Assembly: GCF_900116435.1 (NCBI RefSeq)
Contig: NZ_FPAZ01000005.1
Coordinates: forward strand, 186,001-250,000
Origin: Pseudoalteromonas lipolytica
GTDB lineage: Bacteria > Pseudomonadota > Gammaproteobacteria > Enterobacterales > Alteromonadaceae
DNA: 64,000 nucleotides
Reading direction: 5' to 3'
The notes below the pieces were generated by a model. That model searched no databases. It saw only the letters and a program-made list of their open reading frames with translations, and was not told the origin of the DNA. The position numbers and the translations under genes are program-made. Below are positions 8,262 to 17,998 of the stretch, one piece after another (the first letter of the stretch is position 1; each line of letters starts with the position of its first letter).

Positions 8262-9470
8262 TTATGGCAAAATTGAGTTTTTGAAGAAGCGGATCAGATC
8301 GACATTAAAGTCATTGGGTCTGACTGCTGCTTCTAAGCTATCGTGACAACGGTTATTTGCTAAATCAATATCTTGCACTTCGGTATAGTGTGCATGCTTG
8401 GCGTTATAAAACACTTTTACCACGGGTTTTAATGGGCTGCTTGGGTTACTTCGTGTAACCACGGCAAGCTTTTGGCTTTCAAGTTTCACCAAGGTGCCGA
8501 CAGGGTGAATACCGATACATTGAATAAATTTCGTCACAAGGTCGCCATCAAAACTATCTGGGCAGCCATCTTTTAGAATTTTAAATGCTTTAATTGGCTC
8601 CATACCGGCTTTATAGACTCGCTCTGCGGTGAGTGCGTCATATACATCAACAATCGACGCCATACGAACGTACAGGCTTAATTCATCACCATGCTTACCG
8701 AATGGGTAGCCGCTGCCATCTAATCGCTCATGATGGAAACCCGCAATTTCAACTGCGATGCCACTGAGGCCTGATTGTTCTAATATTTCTTTGCTGAAAC
8801 GGGCATGGTCTTGAATGATTTGATATTCTTCGTCTGTTAACTTACCTGGCTTATTGAGTATTTCATCAGGTATTTTTATTTTGCCAATATCATGCAGTAG
8901 GGCACCTGTCGCTATTTCTTGAATGATGCTTTTATCGATGCCTAAGTGTTTGGCAAAAATGCTAATAAGAATTGAAACGTTAATTGAGTGTTCGAGTAAA
9001 TAGGCGTCTTTTTCGCGCATTCTGGTAATGCAGGCAAGGGCATCTTGATTACGGAAAACGGAGTCCATAAAGCCACTGGCCAATTCTTGAAATGGCGCAA
9101 TATCAATTTTATTACCAGTACGAATATCATTAAATGCTTTGCTTTGGAGTGATTTTGCTTCGTTGTATAAACTATTCGCTTTGGCCATTTCTGCAGACAC
9201 GCTATGCGATGTATGCCAGGGGTTATGGGCGACGGTTTGCGGCTCTGGCGGCGAAGTGTTTTGCTGCTCTTCCACTTTATTGTCACTGCTCATTGTGAGC
9301 GTTTTATCGGGGTCGATAACGACTTCTAAGATACCCGCTTTAGCTAGTTTATCGATACCTCCCTGAGTCTTCACCCATCCTTGGTTTTTAATGCGGATTT
9401 TGCCTGTCTGTTTTGTAACGCTTTGTACAAACATACCGGGCTTAAGTTGATTAATAGGGAGAGTTTTCAA
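8262..9470 (-). CDS. HD-GYP cyclic-di-GMP phosphodiesterase with DUF3391 domain
   Basis: 402 aa; the start codon appears to be TTG at 9470 (MKTLPINQLKPGMFV, the usual DUF3391 opening). N-terminal DUF3391 domain (about residues 1-120), then an HD-GYP domain with HSINVS, the metal-binding LLHDIGKIKIPDEIL, HHERLDGSGYP (the GYP signature intact) and VDVYDALTAERVYK. This family breaks c-di-GMP down to pGpG/GMP and affects motility and biofilm. All signature residues are present, so it is probably active. Monocistronic, convergent with gspB. Confidence 0.93.
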   Translation of the reverse strand: MKTLPINQLKPGMFVQSVTKQTGKIRIKNQGWVKTQGGIDKLAKAGILEVVIDPDKTLTMSSDNKVEEQQNTSPPEPQTVAHNPWHTSHSVSAEMAKANSLYNEAKSLQSKAFNDIRTGNKIDIAPFQELASGFMDSVFRNQDALACITRMREKDAYLLEHSINVSILISIFAKHLGIDKSIIQEIATGALLHDIGKIKIPDEILNKPGKLTDEEYQIIQDHARFSKEILEQSGLSGIAVEIAGFHHERLDGSGYPFGKHGDELSLYVRMASIVDVYDALTAERVYKAGMEPIKAFKILKDGCPDSFDGDLVTKFIQCIGIHPVGTLVKLESQKLAVVTRSNPSSPLKPVVKVFYNAKHAHYTEVQDIDLANNRCHDSLEAAVRPNDFNVDLIRFFKNSILP

Positions 9471-9625
9471 GGCCTTTACTTCAAGTTAAATACATTACCT
9501 TTAACCTAGCAGATAATTTGTCTTCTAGTAAATAATAATAAAGGTGATAATTTTGAAATTGGTGCAGCTTTTCGTCTATAAAGTGGTTGTTTTTCTTAAT
9601 GTTAGACTATTTTATCTGGGTATAA

Positions 9626-9654
9626 AAAAGCCCCTGTTAGGTACAGGGGCTTTT
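9626..9654 (-). terminator. Rho-independent terminator after putA
   Basis: AAAAGCCCCTGT and ACAGGGGCTTTT form a symmetrical stem with a short loop, T-rich on the minus strand, about 40 bases past the putA stop. Confidence 0.85.
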
Positions 9655-9695
9655 AGATTTTATAACAGCAAAGTTAGTTAACTTTTATGCGCTGT

Positions 9696-12600
9696 TTACT
9701 CATCATCTTCAACAAGCGTCATCAGTGATGTATTACCACCTGACGCTGTTGTATCGATACTGATTGTTTTTTCAGTCAGTAAGCGCTTGATTAGCGTATC
9801 GTAGTACTCAGAGCTAATCACTGGCAGAATCGCCCCTTTACGTTGTGCTAACTGTTGGCTGAAATAGCCTAAACGTGATGAGCGAGCTGCTACAACCGCA
9901 CCGGCAAGGTGAGGGTGTGCCAAGATAGCTTGTAACTGGTTAGGCTTAGCAACTTGGAATACACCTTCGGCGATACCTGTTGAAATAAACTTGTCTTTGA
10001 AAGCAACCGCTTCTTCGTAGAACAGTTCAGATGCAACGGTGATGACAGTATTACCCGCAGCAAGTGCTGTGATAATTGAAATCGCCCAGAAGTTAAATGA
10101 AGTACTCTTATCGGCATAACACACAACACAACCACGAGGCTCAAGGTGAAGCGTATTAGATTCACCTGTTGGTCCAGGTAATACAGTGTGTTTACGCATG
10201 TGCTTTTCAAGGCGGTTAAGCTGCGCACGTGCATCGGCTAATGTTAATGCTAAGTCATCAGCAAGCTCGTCGATAATTTCGACAGTAGCGACTTTTGCTA
10301 ACAACTGACGTACCGCAGAAACGCGGTCGTTTAACGGTGTTGCACGCCAGATTTTTTCATCGCGTAATGAGTTTTCCATTAGCTTAGCAACTTGCTCAGC
10401 CGCACCTGAATAATGGTGAGTGTCTAGCTCATCAGGTGATAGGTTCGTCATTTGTACGTTATCAGGTGACGCTTTTTCTTTCACAAGACGTTGTAAGTAG
10501 TTAGGACCACCTGCTTTAGGGCCAGTACCTGAAAGGCCACGACCACCAAATGGTTGCACACCAACAATTGCACCAATCATGTTACGGTTTACGTACACAT
10601 TACCTGCACGAGACATTTTTGCTAAGTATTCACAACGCTCTTCAATACGTGAGTGAATACCCATTGTTAGACCGAAGCCTGTGCCATTGATTTGATCAAT
10701 CACATTATCAAGCTCTGAGCCTTTGAAACGAATAATGTGCACACATGGACCAAATACTTCGCGTTTAAGTACTGAAAGGTCTTTAATTTCATATAAACGC
10801 GGTGCGAAGAAATAAGCGCCATTTTCGTTGTTATCAGGAATAGCACACTCGTAATGAAGTGTTGCATTACCTTTTAAGTATTCAACGTGTTCGTTTAAGT
10901 TTTTCAGTGCTTTTTCGTCAATTACAGGACCAATGTCAGTCGAAAGTAATGAAGGGTCGCCAACATGAAGCTCTTTTAATGCGCCTTTGATCATCTCAAT
11001 GATGCCATCAGCAATATCTTCTTGTAAGAATAAAACACGTAATGCAGAACAACGTTGACCTGCACTTTGGAAGCCAGAGCTGATCACATCATCAACAACT
11101 TGCTCAGGAAGCGCTGTTGAGTCAACGATCATACAGTTTTGACCACCTGTTTCTGCAATTAACGGCACTTGAATGTCGTTACGTGCAGCCAGTGTTTGCG
11201 AGATGATTGTGCCTGTTTCAGTTGAACCTGTGAACATCACAGCTTGAATACGCTCATCAGGTACAATTGTCTTACCTACTTCGCTACCACGTGCAATAAC
11301 AGGTTGTACAACATGCTCAGGTAAGCCAACAGATAACATAAGGTCAATTGTACGAAGCGCAATTAAACTTGTTTGCTCAGCTGGTTTTGCAATCACCGTG
11401 TTACCCGTTACGATAGCAGCAGCAACTTGGCCTAAGAAGATAGCAAGCGGGAAGTTCCATGGGCTGATACATAAGATCACGCCACGCGCTTCAAAACGCT
11501 CATCTTCAGATAACTCTTCAGCACGAGCAGCGTAATAACGGCAGAAATCAACGGCTTCACGCACTTCATCAATGCCATCTTGCGCCACTTTACCCGCTTC
11601 TTTAATACAAAGAGCGACGAGTTCATCGTGGTGACGCTCTAAAATATCAGCGATGCGGCGAAGTAAGTTAGCGCGTTCTTTAACCGGTGTTTGTGACCAT
11701 GATTCAAACGCTTTTTCAGCATTTTCAAGAAGCGCAGTCATCTCGTCAGATGATTGTAGTTTCACATGACCAATGATTTCTTTGTGGTTCGCAGGGTTTT
11801 TAACTGCAATTGAACCTTCTGGTACATCATTTAACTCAATGCGATTTTCTGCAAACCAGGTGTCTAGGTTTTCTTTAAATGGTGTAATGGCATTGATGTC
11901 AGTTAAATCCATGCCTTTTGAGTTCGCTCGCTCGTCACCGTATAAATCGATAGGCATCTTGATTTGCGTGTTGTACTTATTACGCAGCCCTTGCAGTGTT
12001 TCAACTGGGTCAGGTAACAGTGCTTCAACTGGTTGAGTGGTATCAACAATCGCGTTAACAAACGATGAGTTAGCGCCGTTTTCTAATAAACGACGTACTA
12101 AGTATGCAAGTAAGTCTTCATGCTGACCTACGGGTGCGTATACACGACACTGAATTTTTTCTTGTTCAACGATTTGGTCGAACAGTGATTCACCCATACC
12201 GTGTAAACGTTGGAATTCGAAGCCTTCGTGATCGCCTTTTGCAACTTCTAAAATCGTCGCTGCTGTATAAGCATTGTGTGTTGCAAATTGCGGATACAGA
12301 ACATCGCGTGCTTCAAGCAGTTTAATCGCACAGGCTTTGTATGATACGTCGGTAGTCGCTTTACGGGTAAATACAGGGTAGTGATCTAAACCATCTTGTT
12401 GTGTGGTTTTGATTTCGGTATCCCAGTATGCGCCTTTTACAAGACGAACCATTAATTTGCGGCCAACACGGCGTGCAAGGTCTGCAACCCACTCAACAAC
12501 GAAAATAGCGCGTTTTTGGTAGGCTTGAACTGCTAAACCGAAACCTTGCCAGTTACCCAATTCTTCATCACTGAATACCGCTTCGATAATATCTAAAGAG

Positions 12601-13499
12601 ATATCTAAACGGTCAGCTTCTTCAGCATCAACCGTAAAGCCGATATCGTAGCTTTTAGCTGCAAGTGCAAGTTCTTTTAGTTTTGGTACGATTTCAGCCA
12701 TAACACGTTCACGATGCGTGAACTCGTAACGTGGATGAATCGCAGAAATTTTCACTGAAATACCCGGGCTCTTTATTGGACCGCGACCATTTGCAGCTTT
12801 ACCAATTGCATGAATGGCTGTCATGTAGCTTTGGAAATAACGCTCAGCATCTTTCATGGTGCGCGCGCCTTCACCTAGCATATCGTATGAGTATACGTAG
12901 CCTTTTTGTTCTTTATCAGCAGCACGTTCAATTGCTTCGTCAATGGTACGACCCATTACGAACTGCTTACCCATGATCTTCATCGCGAAGTTCACAGATT
13001 TACGAATAACCGGTTCACCTAAACGACCAATGGTTTTCTTAAGCACACCAAATTGTTGCTCTTTAGATTTGTCGCTGTAGTTAACCATTTTACCCGTTAC
13101 TAACAGACCCCAAGATGAGGCGTTTACGAATAAAGAGTCACTGCTACCTAAATGCGAACTCCAATCACCCTTGGCAAGCTTGTCACGGATAAGCGAGTCT
13201 TGCGTTGCCTTATCTGGAACACGTAGTAATGCTTCTGCTAAACACATTAAAACAACGCCTTCTTCACTCGATAGTGAGAATTCGTTTAACAGTGCATCGA
13301 CACCGCTTTGACCATCTTGGTCGCGACGGATATTTAAAACCATTTGACGAGCACGTTCCCACGCTCGGCTACGGGCTTTAACGCCTACTTCAGCCAAAGG
13401 CAAAATGTGATCGATAACCGCATTTTCATCTATACGGTAAAAGTCGCGGATCTTTTGTCTAATTGGACATTCAGTTGTCAAATCGCCATTAAATAGCAT
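9696..13499 (-). CDS. putA: Bifunctional proline dehydrogenase / glutamate-semialdehyde dehydrogenase PutA
   Basis: 1267 aa. Oxidises proline to glutamate in two steps: an FAD proline dehydrogenase domain (about residues 90-480, with MLGEGARTMKDAERY and RLVKGAYWDTEIK), then an NAD aldehyde dehydrogenase domain (about 560-1010, with SPWNFPLAIF, FTGSTETG and the catalytic Cys in SAGQRCSALRVL), and a C-terminal ALDH-superfamily-like domain. E. coli PutA begins with a ribbon-helix-helix repressor domain of about 50 residues. This one starts directly with helices before the dehydrogenase domain and has none, so it should not repress its own gene. A divergent Lrp-family gene is the likely regulator. 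A ribosome site AGAGGG precedes the ATG. Confidence 0.97.
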   Translation of the reverse strand: MLFNGDLTTECPIRQKIRDFYRIDENAVIDHILPLAEVGVKARSRAWERARQMVLNIRRDQDGQSGVDALLNEFSLSSEEGVVLMCLAEALLRVPDKATQDSLIRDKLAKGDWSSHLGSSDSLFVNASSWGLLVTGKMVNYSDKSKEQQFGVLKKTIGRLGEPVIRKSVNFAMKIMGKQFVMGRTIDEAIERAADKEQKGYVYSYDMLGEGARTMKDAERYFQSYMTAIHAIGKAANGRGPIKSPGISVKISAIHPRYEFTHRERVMAEIVPKLKELALAAKSYDIGFTVDAEEADRLDISLDIIEAVFSDEELGNWQGFGLAVQAYQKRAIFVVEWVADLARRVGRKLMVRLVKGAYWDTEIKTTQQDGLDHYPVFTRKATTDVSYKACAIKLLEARDVLYPQFATHNAYTAATILEVAKGDHEGFEFQRLHGMGESLFDQIVEQEKIQCRVYAPVGQHEDLLAYLVRRLLENGANSSFVNAIVDTTQPVEALLPDPVETLQGLRNKYNTQIKMPIDLYGDERANSKGMDLTDINAITPFKENLDTWFAENRIELNDVPEGSIAVKNPANHKEIIGHVKLQSSDEMTALLENAEKAFESWSQTPVKERANLLRRIADILERHHDELVALCIKEAGKVAQDGIDEVREAVDFCRYYAARAEELSEDERFEARGVILCISPWNFPLAIFLGQVAAAIVTGNTVIAKPAEQTSLIALRTIDLMLSVGLPEHVVQPVIARGSEVGKTIVPDERIQAVMFTGSTETGTIISQTLAARNDIQVPLIAETGGQNCMIVDSTALPEQVVDDVISSGFQSAGQRCSALRVLFLQEDIADGIIEMIKGALKELHVGDPSLLSTDIGPVIDEKALKNLNEHVEYLKGNATLHYECAIPDNNENGAYFFAPRLYEIKDLSVLKREVFGPCVHIIRFKGSELDNVIDQINGTGFGLTMGIHSRIEERCEYLAKMSRAGNVYVNRNMIGAIVGVQPFGGRGLSGTGPKAGGPNYLQRLVKEKASPDNVQMTNLSPDELDTHHYSGAAEQVAKLMENSLRDEKIWRATPLNDRVSAVRQLLAKVATVEIIDELADDLALTLADARAQLNRLEKHMRKHTVLPGPTGESNTLHLEPRGCVVCYADKSTSFNFWAISIITALAAGNTVITVASELFYEEAVAFKDKFISTGIAEGVFQVAKPNQLQAILAHPHLAGAVVAARSSRLGYFSQQLAQRKGAILPVISSEYYDTLIKRLLTEKTISIDTTASGGNTSLMTLVEDDE

Positions 13500-13584
13500 A
13501 TGTAACCCTCTGGTATGTGGAGTCTAGAAATAAACTAAAAGTATTTCTTACCATTGATATAATCCGTGCATTCTAATTAAAATC

Positions 13585-13599
13585 CAGCAGAATATGCTG
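13585..13599. promoter_or_regulatory. Candidate Lrp-type operator between putA and lrp
   Basis: CAGCAGAATATGCTG is a near-perfect palindrome in the 166-base divergent gap. By hand it agrees at 13 of 15 positions with the E. coli Lrp consensus YAGHAWATTWTDCTR. It is well placed for the adjacent Lrp-family protein to control putA. Confidence 0.6.
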
Positions 13600-13665
13600 G
13601 TTATATTTTTCGATTTACGATAATTTACAGGGCATACCGTTAACTTAGCCGCATAAAATTCTGTT

Positions 13666-14148
13666 ATGACTAACCCGAATAGATTACGCATGTTAGATCG
13701 TATCGATTTAGCAATTTTAGACGCTCTGCAAAAAAATGGCAGAATATCGAACGTAAACCTGGCAAAACAGGTCAATTTGAGTCCGAGTCCATGCCTTGAC
13801 CGTGTTAAGCGCTTAGAGCAAGAGGGCTACATTGAGGGGTATTATGCAAAGTTAAGCGAAGCCAAGCTTAATCAAAGTTTGTTGGCTCATGTGCAAGTGT
13901 CGTTAGTGACCTCAAATACCTCAGTGTTTAAAGTGTTCAGAGAATATATTTTAAATATTCCACAAGTGGTCGAGTGCGACATGGTGGCAGGCGGATACGA
14001 TTACCTATTAAAAGTGCGAGTCTCTGATATGGACGAATATCGCCAAGTTTTGGGTGATTTGGTTGATATTCCCGGTGTTGGTACGCACCACACCTATATG
14101 GTGATCGAAAAGATAAAACAAGATAGCGGTTTAAGATTCGATATCTAA
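13666..14148 (+). CDS. Lrp/AsnC family regulator, probable proline-responsive activator of putA
   Basis: 160 aa, the normal length. N-terminal helix-turn-helix (LDRIDLAILDALQKNGRISNV...NLAKQVNLSPSPCLDRVKRLE) and C-terminal RAM ligand-binding domain (VVECDMVAGGYDYLLKVRV). Divergent from putA. In other proteobacteria a PutR/BkdR-type Lrp protein next to an RHH-less PutA activates it with proline. I infer the same here. The start at ATG 13666 is likely, but ATG 13690 is possible. Confidence 0.88.
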   Translation: MTNPNRLRMLDRIDLAILDALQKNGRISNVNLAKQVNLSPSPCLDRVKRLEQEGYIEGYYAKLSEAKLNQSLLAHVQVSLVTSNTSVFKVFREYILNIPQVVECDMVAGGYDYLLKVRVSDMDEYRQVLGDLVDIPGVGTHHTYMVIEKIKQDSGLRFDI

Positions 14149-14150
14149 AC

Positions 14151-14179
14151 AAAAAAAGCACCAAACGGTGCTTTTTTTA
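14151..14179 (+). terminator. Rho-independent terminator after the Lrp gene
   Basis: AAAAAAAGCACC - AAAC - GGTGCTTTTTTTAT, two bases after the stop codon. Confidence 0.9.
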
Positions 14180-14198
14180 TGAAGATTTTTTGCTGGGT

Positions 14199-14256
14199 TA
14201 TACCCACTCGCTTAATCAATCCCTAAAAATGATTAACTATTATTGCGGGTTGCTAT
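14199..14256. repeat. Short deleted copy of the MITE-like intergenic repeat
   Basis: On the minus strand this stretch reads ATAGCAACCCGCAATAATAG followed by TTAATCATTTTTAGG, closely matching the left end of the repeat at 17714. It then goes directly into GATTAAGCGAGTGGGTATA, which resembles the right end. It looks like the two ends of the element joined by an internal deletion. The stretch is nearly palindromic. Confidence 0.6.
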
Positions 14257-14258
14257 TA

Positions 14259-14861
14259 TTACGCCCAACCATCATAACGTTTTCGGCGTGAAAGCATAAT
14301 CGTTAAAATAATACCAAGTAATAAACCAATAAATGCAATAGCACCGCCGTATGTTAATAGTTGGCGTTTTTCTTTGGCACTGGCTAATTGTTTCACGTTG
14401 CGCTCAGATTCTATGGTACTTTTTAGTTTTTCAATTTGTTCGCTTAGCGCTTGGTTTTGCTCAGTGAGGGTTCTGTTTTGTTCTTGTAATTGCGGTAGTT
14501 CAATTTCTGCTTGGCGTAATTGCTCTTGCATCAAGGTCATGTCGTTATTCAGAGCTTGAAATTGCTGATGGATACCGGCGTTTTCGCTGATAAACTTCGT
14601 TTCTACCCAGCCTTCGCGGTCTTTGTCGTCGCGAATTTTAAAATAACCATTATCTTCTTCTGATAACAAGGTAATTTGAGTACCTGCATCAACTGACCCC
14701 AAAATACGGTAGTTTTTACTCGGGCCTGAATGCATAAAGGTATAGAGGTTGTCGACTATGTATGCGGTGTTTCCGTTGTCGCTTGTAGGCGCTTCTTCTG
14801 CATAGCTAATGAAAGTGGCGGCTGATAAGAGCAGCCCAAAAATACACTGTTTTAACATCAA
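14259..14861 (-). CDS. SH3-domain protein with coiled coil and C-terminal anchor (YgiM/TIGR04211-like)
   Basis: 200 aa. Signal peptide (about 1-21), a bacterial SH3 domain (VDNLYTFMHSGPSKNYRILG ... GWVETKFI, about 30-95), a coiled coil of Q/E/L heptads (about 100-160), a membrane helix (about 173-190) and a basic tail RRKRY. This is the layout of E. coli YgiM. It is divergent from the CYTH/CHAD gene, which belongs to the same neighbourhood in enterobacteria. Role unknown; an envelope scaffold is plausible. Confidence 0.85.
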   Translation of the reverse strand: MMLKQCIFGLLLSAATFISYAEEAPTSDNGNTAYIVDNLYTFMHSGPSKNYRILGSVDAGTQITLLSEEDNGYFKIRDDKDREGWVETKFISENAGIHQQFQALNNDMTLMQEQLRQAEIELPQLQEQNRTLTEQNQALSEQIEKLKSTIESERNVKQLASAKEKRQLLTYGGAIAFIGLLLGIILTIMLSRRKRYDGWA

Positions 14862-15071
14862 TCTACCTTGTTAATGTAACCTTGCCCAAAAATGGTCAAA
14901 TTTTTAAATACGTAATGTATAGAGATAGTAGGGATTTCAACTATTAATAGCAAGGCTGATATTGTAATCCAAGACAGGGTTTGAGGGTAAAAATCAGGAA
15001 AAAGTTTGCATTAAGTAGCTGCTTTGTTTATTTTGAGCACTTATTTATTTTAAATGTACTCCGCAAAACGA

Positions 15072-16592
15072 ATGGATACTGAGATAGAACTGAAGTTTTT
15101 GGTGTCAGATGCCGTTGTTCCACTGATCCCCGCATTAATTACTCAATTTGCAAAAACCGTTACAAATAAACCGTCACGCAGCTTACAAAATGCTTACTAT
15201 GATACGCCAAGTCGTGAGTTACGCGCACTGGATATTGGTTTGCGTACCCGCTGCTGTGATAACCAGTGCGAGCAAACGATTAAACTCGCTGGCGAAGTTG
15301 TAGGTGGATTACATCAACGCCCAGAATATAACTTACCTTTAGAGGGTGGTCGCCCAGATTTAATGGCTTTTGATGCCACAATTTGGCCGCATGGCATGCA
15401 AGTTAATGCGATTGCTGACAACCTGTATCCTATTTTTAGTACTAACTTTATTCGTCGCACGTGGTTAATCGAAACCAACAGTGGAGCTAAAATTGAGGTT
15501 GTACTTGATAAAGGTGAAATTGCAGCGTCAGGTAAAGTTGAGCTGATCTCTGAGCTTGAAGTGGAATTAATTGAAGGCAGTCGCCACGAGTTATTTGCCC
15601 TTGCAGATAAACTGGTTAGCGAATGTAATGTGCGTCTTGGGCTATATTCGAAAGCTGCACGAGGTTATGGCTTAGCTGATAACACCCCACTAAAAGCAAG
15701 TAAATCGATTGGGTTTGTGCCTCTTAAAAAAGAGGCCACACAAGAACAAGCTTTGGTCGCAGGGATAAATTACGCGATTCGCTTTGTACAAAAGCATGAA
15801 GCCTGTTACTTCATCAAGCCGAGCTTAAAAACCTTAAAACGAGTCACAGATGGCATTCGATTAATTCGCCACACCTTTTGGCTGTTCGATGATATTGTTA
15901 GTAAGGATGATACAGAGTCATTACGTACTGAGTTAAAGTGGTTGCTGAGTGAGTTGGCGTGGGTTGAAAACGCCATTCAGTTAAAAACCTATACCTCAAA
16001 ACGTCACGCCTATTATAAAAAAATTAATAGCGCACCAGAGCTAACTCAAGTGATTAACGACCTAAAAGAGCTTCAGCCGAGTATTGACGATGTAAAAGCG
16101 TTATTTCACAGCACCCGTTACAACCGTTTGCTGTTGCAATTGACCACCTGGTTGATTGAAAAGCAATGGCGTAAGTCGTGGGGGCAGGCAGAGTTCCAAG
16201 CTGCAGAAAAACCAGTAGCAGATATAGCCAAGCGTTTATTTGCAAAAGATTGGCACGATATGCATGAGCTTATTCCTGAACAACAAGCACTGAGTGATAA
16301 AGACTATTTATCGTTGCGTACTCGTCTAGAAAACTCTCTGTTAAGTGGTAACTGTTTGGGGGCATTATTCAATAAAGACGACAGAAGCGAGTTTCGTATT
16401 CCTTGGTTAGATATTTCGCATGGTATTTACGAGCTCAGTACTCTTGAGTATTTAAAGCAGTTGTGTGCAGGACAAGACGATCAGGAATTAGCAAAGATTC
16501 AAACGTGGCTTGAGCAAAAGTCAGAATTTTTAGTGAGCGCCATGGAACAAAGTCGTCATGCCTCATTCAATACTGATCCCTACTGGTTATAA
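15072..16592 (+). CDS. CYTH/CHAD inorganic triphosphatase (YgiF-like)
   Basis: About 506 aa from ATG 15072 (MDTEIELKFLV, the conserved CYTH opening; an ATG at 15054 would add six residues). The CYTH domain (about 1-200) carries the EIELKF motif, ALDIGLRTR, the acidic and basic tunnel residues (SELEVELIEG) and YSKAARGY. The CHAD domain (about 215-500) is helical with conserved His/Lys/Arg pairs (HEACYFIKPSLKTLKRVTDGIR...). E. coli YgiF hydrolyses inorganic triphosphate. The START gene starts inside its 3' end. Confidence 0.9.
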   Translation: MDTEIELKFLVSDAVVPLIPALITQFAKTVTNKPSRSLQNAYYDTPSRELRALDIGLRTRCCDNQCEQTIKLAGEVVGGLHQRPEYNLPLEGGRPDLMAFDATIWPHGMQVNAIADNLYPIFSTNFIRRTWLIETNSGAKIEVVLDKGEIAASGKVELISELEVELIEGSRHELFALADKLVSECNVRLGLYSKAARGYGLADNTPLKASKSIGFVPLKKEATQEQALVAGINYAIRFVQKHEACYFIKPSLKTLKRVTDGIRLIRHTFWLFDDIVSKDDTESLRTELKWLLSELAWVENAIQLKTYTSKRHAYYKKINSAPELTQVINDLKELQPSIDDVKALFHSTRYNRLLLQLTTWLIEKQWRKSWGQAEFQAAEKPVADIAKRLFAKDWHDMHELIPEQQALSDKDYLSLRTRLENSLLSGNCLGALFNKDDRSEFRIPWLDISHGIYELSTLEYLKQLCAGQDDQELAKIQTWLEQKSEFLVSAMEQSRHASFNTDPYWL

Positions 16593-17244
16593 ATTTGTGA
16601 ATCGTTGGCTATTCATTGGGTTAGCGTGGTTTAGTTGTTCAACTGTCGCGACCCCAATAGAATGGCATACTTACAAGCAGCAAGAAGGTATAAAGGTCAC
16701 GTATCAAAAACATGACAGTGGCATTATCGAAATTAATGCATCTGTGGTTGTTGAAGATACCAAGGCAGATGACTTTATGGCCTTACTTAGCGATACCGAC
16801 AACGCGCCAAATTGGCTCGAAAATGTTCAAAGTGTAACCTTAATAGAGCGGCTTAGCCCCGCAGAGACGCTCGTTTATACGCGCTTTAACTCGCCTTGGC
16901 CGGTTTCTGATCGTGATTTAGTGAGCTACTCTTGCTATCACACCTTAAGCGATAATAAAACCGAGCTTAAAATTACCAGCCAGCCCTACGTTAAACCTTT
17001 GGTAAAAGGGGTGGTGCGTATTAAAGAGCTCGCCGCTTATTGGCGCTTAGAGCAACAGCAAAATAACTTATTGATTACTCACCAAGCGTATGCAGACCCA
17101 AGCGGTGCTATTCCGCATTGGTTAAGTAATAAAGTATCTTTAAAAAGTGTGTTTAAGTCATTACAAGCATTGCGTGAACAGCTAAAAAAGAATGCGTTTT
17201 CACGGACAAATCCCCCAAGTGTGCCAGGAAAGTGCTTATCTTAG
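16558..17244 (+). CDS. START-domain protein with signal peptide
   Basis: 228 aa if it starts at ATG 16558, overlapping the ygiF-like gene by 35 bases; GTG 16597 (VNRWLFIGLAWF) just after that stop is an alternative. A hydrophobic N-terminus is followed by a START/Bet v1-like lipid-binding fold: WHTYKQQEGIKVTYQKH, DTDNAPNWLENVQSV, FNSPWPVSDRDLV and HQAYADPSGAIPHWLSN. These are the hallmarks of the gammaproteobacterial START proteins. It may bind a lipid in the envelope. No substrate is known. Confidence 0.83.
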   Translation: MPHSILIPTGYKFVNRWLFIGLAWFSCSTVATPIEWHTYKQQEGIKVTYQKHDSGIIEINASVVVEDTKADDFMALLSDTDNAPNWLENVQSVTLIERLSPAETLVYTRFNSPWPVSDRDLVSYSCYHTLSDNKTELKITSQPYVKPLVKGVVRIKELAAYWRLEQQQNNLLITHQAYADPSGAIPHWLSNKVSLKSVFKSLQALREQLKKNAFSRTNPPSVPGKCLS

Positions 17245-17312
17245 TAAAGCGAAGATGACATTTTAGGTATTTATGAATATTATCTGCGAAGTTTATTCGT
17301 ACTAGGAACAGC

Positions 17313-17717
17313 ATGAAAGAACCCAAAATCCCCTTGGTCAATAAACCCAACGGCATTGGTATTGGACGTATTTTAAAAGCCACAAGGTGCTCAATTAAAG
17401 GTTTTAAGGCCGCATTTAAAGAAGAGTCAGCTTTTCGCTCAGAAATTTATTTAGGGGTGTGTTTATTACCGTTATCGGTTTTTCTGGCGCAGTCACTGAC
17501 TCATTGGCTCGTGTTGTTTATTCCGTATTTATTACTGTTGATTGTTGAACTACTCAATTCGGCCATCGAAGCGCTGACTGACAGAGTGGGGATTGAATAT
17601 CATGTACTGTCTGGGCGCGCAAAGGATATGGCCTCGGCAGCGGTGACCTTGTCATTGGTTATTTTAGCGCTGGTTTGGCTGGTGGCGATGTATGAAAAGA
17701 TAATGACGTTACTGTAA
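17313..17717 (+). CDS. dgkA: Diacylglycerol kinase DgkA
   Basis: 134 aa, three membrane helices. Phosphorylates diacylglycerol left from membrane-derived glucan synthesis, recycling it to phosphatidate. Motifs: IKGFKAAFKEESAFRSE, the catalytic region LLIVELLNSAIEALTDRVG and KDMASAAV. The ribosome site AGGA precedes ATG 17313. The stop codon TAA (17715-17717) lies at the very edge of the intergenic repeat. Confidence 0.95.
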   Translation: MKEPKIPLVNKPNGIGIGRILKATRCSIKGFKAAFKEESAFRSEIYLGVCLLPLSVFLAQSLTHWLVLFIPYLLLLIVELLNSAIEALTDRVGIEYHVLSGRAKDMASAAVTLSLVILALVWLVAMYEKIMTLL

Positions 17718-17929
17718 TTAATACCAATCGCAATAATACTTAATCATTTTGAGTGATGAAACCAGTCGCTATCTGCGTTAATAATATCTGATTTACGACT
17801 GCATGGATGCAGGAGGTAGAGCAATGCAGGAGCAATTGCAGAGAACAACTAAATAACTAAATTTTTGCCTTGTTATCAACGCGGTTTTATTGCCTTAAAG
17901 TAGATCCCTTAATTAAGCGCAATGGTATA
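17714..17929. repeat. MITE-like intergenic repeat, long copy
   Basis: Shares long blocks with 38546-38720: TACTTAATCATTTTGAGTGA, then AAACCAGTCGCTA, and AACTAAATTTTTGCCTTGTT followed by ATCAACGCGGTTTTATTGCCT. The right end TTAATTAAGCGCAATGGTATA is an inverted match to the left end of the other copy. This copy has about 55 extra bases in the middle (GCATGGATGCAGGAGGTAGA and following). Its left end touches the dgkA stop codon. Non-coding. Confidence 0.85.
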
Positions 17930-17955
17930 AAAATTTAGAGTAAAAAATTAAACAC

Positions 17956-17982
17956 AAAAAAAGCGCCAAAATGGCGCTTTTT
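17956..17982 (-). terminator. Rho-independent terminator after metK
   Basis: AAAAAAAGCGCCA - AAA - TGGCGCTTTTT. On the minus strand it follows the metK stop by about 17 bases. Confidence 0.88.
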
Positions 17983-17998
17983 CAGTCTGTATACCCTA

